The notes under the pieces: generated by a model | The model's input: only the letters and a program-made list of their open reading frames with translations | Told to the model about the DNA's origin: nothing | Databases searched by the model: none | Program-made: the position numbers and the translations under genes | Shown here: in pieces, positions 5,901 through 8,079 of the stretch | Layout: the number at the start of each line of letters is the position of its first letter | Position numbering within the stretch: position 1 is the stretch's first letter | Assembly (NCBI GenBank): GCA_021797415.1 | Contig: JAJZZT010000554.1 | Coordinates: forward strand, 1 to 8,079 | Direction: 5' to 3' | DNA length: 8,079 bases | From: Bacillota bacterium | Lineage (GTDB): Bacteria > Bacillota > Bacilli > Alicyclobacillales > SLC66

Positions 5901-8079
5901 ATGGCTTCATTGGATGCCAGGTTGGGACAGATGCGGGAAAACGGAACGCTCGGGTACTGGGGCGAGCGGATCTATCATCAGATTGCCTACGCGGCGCGCC
6001 TGTCGCGGCTGCGCGAGGGGCGGTACGACGAGCTGCTGCACGCGGCGATCGATTTTCTGCTGCGCGCGCAAGCGCAGGATGGCGCGATCACGCGCAGTGC
6101 GGCGCAGGAGGCGGAGGAGAAGATCCGGGGTCTCTCGGAGGATGCCAAGCGCTTTACGATGATCTGCGCCGCGCACGCCCATATCGACATGAACTGGATG
6201 TGGCGCTGGGACGAGACGGTGGGCGTGACGCTGGACACCTTCCGGACGATGCTCGACCTCCTGAGAGAATACCCGGCTTTCACCTTCTCCCAGTCGCAGG
6301 CGTCCACCTATCGGATTGTGGAGGAGTACGCGCCGCAGATGCTGCCGGAGATCCGGACGCGCGTGCGGGAGGGGCGCTGGGAAGTCACCGCCTCGACCTG
6401 GGTGGAACCGGACAAGAACATGCCAAACGGGGAGAGCCTGTCGCGGCACATTCTGTATACGAAACGCTACCTGTCGGAACTGTTGGGACTGGATCCCGCC
6501 TCGCTGAATATCGACTTTGAACCGGACACCTTCGGACACAGCCAGAATGTGCCGGAGATCCTGGCGGGAGGCGGCGTGAAGTACTACTACCACTGCCGGG
6601 GCTACGACGGCCATCATCTGTACCGGTGGAAAGCGCCGTCAGGCGCGTCCGTGCTCGTCTACCGGGAACCGATCTGGTACAACGCGGCGATTGAGCCGGA
6701 CATGGCGCTGTACGTGCCGGAGTTTTGCGTGCAGCACCAGATGGACACGATGCTCAAGGTCTACGGCGTGGGCGATCATGGCGGGGGACCGACGCGGCGC
6801 GACATCGAGCGGATCATGGACATGAGCGCGTGGCCGGTGTTCCCGGCGATCCGCTTCGGGACGTTCCATGAGTATTTCGCCGAAGTGGAAAAGGTCGCCG
6901 AGCGGCTGCCGGAAGTAAACGGCGAACTGAACTTCGTGTTCACGGGCTGCTACACGACGCAGACGCGGATCAAGAAGGCGAACCGCGTATCGGAGGCCGT
7001 ATTGCATGAGGCGGAACTGTTCGACGCGGCGGCGGTCCTTGGGGCCGGGGGCGAAGCGCATGGCCGGACGTTTGAGGCGGCGTGGCGCAATGTGCTGTTC
7101 AACCAGTTTCACGACATCCTCCCGGGCTCGGGCGTGGTGGACACGAGAGAGCACGCCATGGGGCTGTTCCAGCAGACGTTCGCGGCGGCCAACACGGCCA
7201 AGGCGACGGCAATGCGGCAGATTGCGGGGGCGATCGACACCTCGGCGTGGCTCTCCGGGGCCGTGGGTGCTGAGGAGGGGGCGGACACGGAAGGGGCCGT
7301 GAGCGAAGGGGCCGGGAATGCGGGAGACGCAGCGGGTGTGCAAGAGGCCGTGGATGCTGGAAAGACATTGGGCGCTGCAGGAGAAATGGATGCCAAAGAG
7401 GCTGTGGATGTCTCTGGAGCCGGGGCAGCGAATGGCCGGGGCGCGGCCAATGTGCAAGAGGAGCAGGGGACGACGTCCGAGGGGGCGGGCGTGGGCTATG
7501 GCATCCAGGCCTTCAAGATCCCCCAGACGGACCGGGGCCGGGGGAAAACCCGCATCTTCCACCTGTTCAACGCGGCGCCCGCCGCCCGCCGGGAGGCGGT
7601 GGAACTGGTGGTGTGGGACTGGCCGGGCGATGTCCGGCGCATGCAGGTCCAGGACGCGCAGGGCCGGATGGCGGCCCATCAGGTGCTGGAACAGGGGACC
7701 CACCCCTACTGGGGCCACCAGTACCTGCGGGTGTTGATCCAGGCCAGCGTCCCGTCCTGCGGGTACAGCACCTATGTCCTCACCGAGTCGCAGGACGGCG
7801 ATCTGCCCCTGTCCTTCCCCCGCGATCCCAGGGTGGAACGGGCGCACGCGTTCATCCTGGAGAATGAATGGCTCCGGGTGGAGTTCGATCCCCGCGCGGG
7901 CGCCCTCGCGTCGATGGTGGACAAGGGGACGGGCGAGGAACTCGTTTCATCGGTCAGCGCCGGGGTCTTTCGCTTGATCCGCGAAGACGAGAGCCAGGGC
8001 ATGACCGCCTGGACGGTGGGACGGTACATGGGCGTGCAGGACCTGGTCGACAATGTGCGCATCCGCAGCGTGCCCGCCG
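5901..8079 (+). CDS. GH38 alpha-mannosidase, C-terminus beyond the window
   Basis: The frame is open from ATG 5901 to the window end (726 codons; family members usually run about 850-1050 aa). GH38 enzymes are retaining, metal-dependent exo-alpha-mannosidases. Landmarks: AHAHIDMNWMWRWDE (metal ligands H94 and D96), VEPDKNMPNGESLSRHILY (about 168-186), NIDFEPDTFGHSQNVPEIL with the expected nucleophile D209, and NQFHDILPGSG with the third metal ligand region at H404. The C-terminal part starts about residue 533 with an RIFHLFNAAPAARREAVEL strand region typical of the beta-rich domains. Between them, residues 451-532 form an unusual Ala/Gly/Glu-rich linker (see separate entry). No signal peptide, so cytosolic. 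GC content and codon choice (many GCG, CGG, GGC) differ clearly from the genes upstream, suggesting a separate origin. It is probably cotranscribed with the sulfatase. The linkage cleaved and the natural substrate cannot be told; a MngB-like mannosylglycerate hydrolase is a less likely alternative. Confidence 0.93.
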   Translation, partial: MASLDARLGQMRENGTLGYWGERIYHQIAYAARLSRLREGRYDELLHAAIDFLLRAQAQDGAITRSAAQEAEEKIRGLSEDAKRFTMICAAHAHIDMNWMWRWDETVGVTLDTFRTMLDLLREYPAFTFSQSQASTYRIVEEYAPQMLPEIRTRVREGRWEVTASTWVEPDKNMPNGESLSRHILYTKRYLSELLGLDPASLNIDFEPDTFGHSQNVPEILAGGGVKYYYHCRGYDGHHLYRWKAPSGASVLVYREPIWYNAAIEPDMALYVPEFCVQHQMDTMLKVYGVGDHGGGPTRRDIERIMDMSAWPVFPAIRFGTFHEYFAEVEKVAERLPEVNGELNFVFTGCYTTQTRIKKANRVSEAVLHEAELFDAAAVLGAGGEAHGRTFEAAWRNVLFNQFHDILPGSGVVDTREHAMGLFQQTFAAANTAKATAMRQIAGAIDTSAWLSGAVGAEEGADTEGAVSEGAGNAGDAAGVQEAVDAGKTLGAAGEMDAKEAVDVSGAGAANGRGAANVQEEQGTTSEGAGVGYGIQAFKIPQTDRGRGKTRIFHLFNAAPAARREAVELVVWDWPGDVRRMQVQDAQGRMAAHQVLEQGTHPYWGHQYLRVLIQASVPSCGYSTYVLTESQDGDLPLSFPRDPRVERAHAFILENEWLRVEFDPRAGALASMVDKGTGEELVSSVSAGVFRLIREDESQGMTAWTVGRYMGVQDLVDNVRIRSVPA
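7251..7496 (+). repeat. Degenerate Ala/Gly/Glu-rich repeat insert inside the GH38 gene
   Basis: These 82 codons (GH38 residues 451-532) encode a low-complexity acidic stretch full of EGA, AGA and EAVD units, sitting between the catalytic part and the C-terminal beta domains. At DNA level gaaggggccg recurs 15 nt apart (7290 and 7305), a 15-nt unit at 7342-7356 recurs with one change at 7396-7410, and gtgcaagagg occurs at 7338 and 7452. Codon choice shifts locally to GGT, GCT, GGA, GAT and AAA. The frame is kept throughout. It looks like an expanded flexible linker rather than a folded domain. Confidence 0.75.

Noticed and set aside
5831..6520. Open frame of 229 codons overlapping the sulfatase end and the GH38 start
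   Set aside because: Low-complexity Arg/Ala/Gly product in a shifted frame; the GH38 frame there carries the metal-binding motif.
6639..7847. A 402-codon open frame on the - strand inside the GH38 gene
   Set aside because: It lies opposite a gene with all GH38 catalytic motifs, is rich in Arg/His/Pro/Leu as expected for the antisense of GC-rich coding DNA, and shows no recognisable domain.

Overview
This window reads as one glycan- or oligomer-scavenging locus on the + strand. It holds three tandem extracellular solute-binding proteins (SBPs) of family 5, the first cut by the left window edge. A complete type I sulfatase and a glycoside hydrolase family 38 (GH38) alpha-mannosidase follow, the latter cut by the right edge. 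No RNA gene, transposase, CRISPR array or convincing intrinsic terminator was seen, and no gap between genes exceeds about 125 bases.

Layout: 1-411 is the C-terminal end of SBP 1. 513-2396 is SBP 2 (627 aa) and 2504-4390 is SBP 3 (628 aa, with its start re-set well inside the longer open frame). SBPs 2 and 3 are about 78% identical by my hand count. They share near-identical leader DNA (489-640 versus 2477-2628) and a homologous spacer element (427-466 versus 2413-2452), so the duplicated unit was spacer plus gene. 4516-5880 is the sulfatase (454 aa). After only 20 nt comes the GH38 gene, 5901 to the window end (at least 726 codons). The GH38 frame is open and was translated by hand.

How the genes may work together (inference): the SBPs carry Sec signal peptides, while the sulfatase and mannosidase have none. 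This suggests capture of an oligosaccharide outside the cell, import by an ABC permease that lies outside this window, then desulfation and alpha-mannose removal in the cytosol. Family 5 SBPs are usually called peptide binders, but some (for example in Thermotoga) bind oligosaccharides including mannosides, so the context permits a sugar ligand. A sulfated, mannose-containing glycan is the simplest substrate hypothesis; it is unproven.

Organism: a bacterium with strong GGAGG-type ribosome binding sites and moderate to high GC. The binding proteins are cysteine-free, rich in Asn/Gln/Ser/Thr/Ala and poor in charge, a style I associate loosely with extracellular proteins of acidophiles. A Bacillota lineage such as the Alicyclobacillus/Sulfobacillus types is my guess, with low confidence. 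Absence of a lipobox also leaves a diderm phylum possible. Base composition rises sharply at the GH38 gene (about 67% GC in 5941-6060 against 52% in 781-840, counted by hand).
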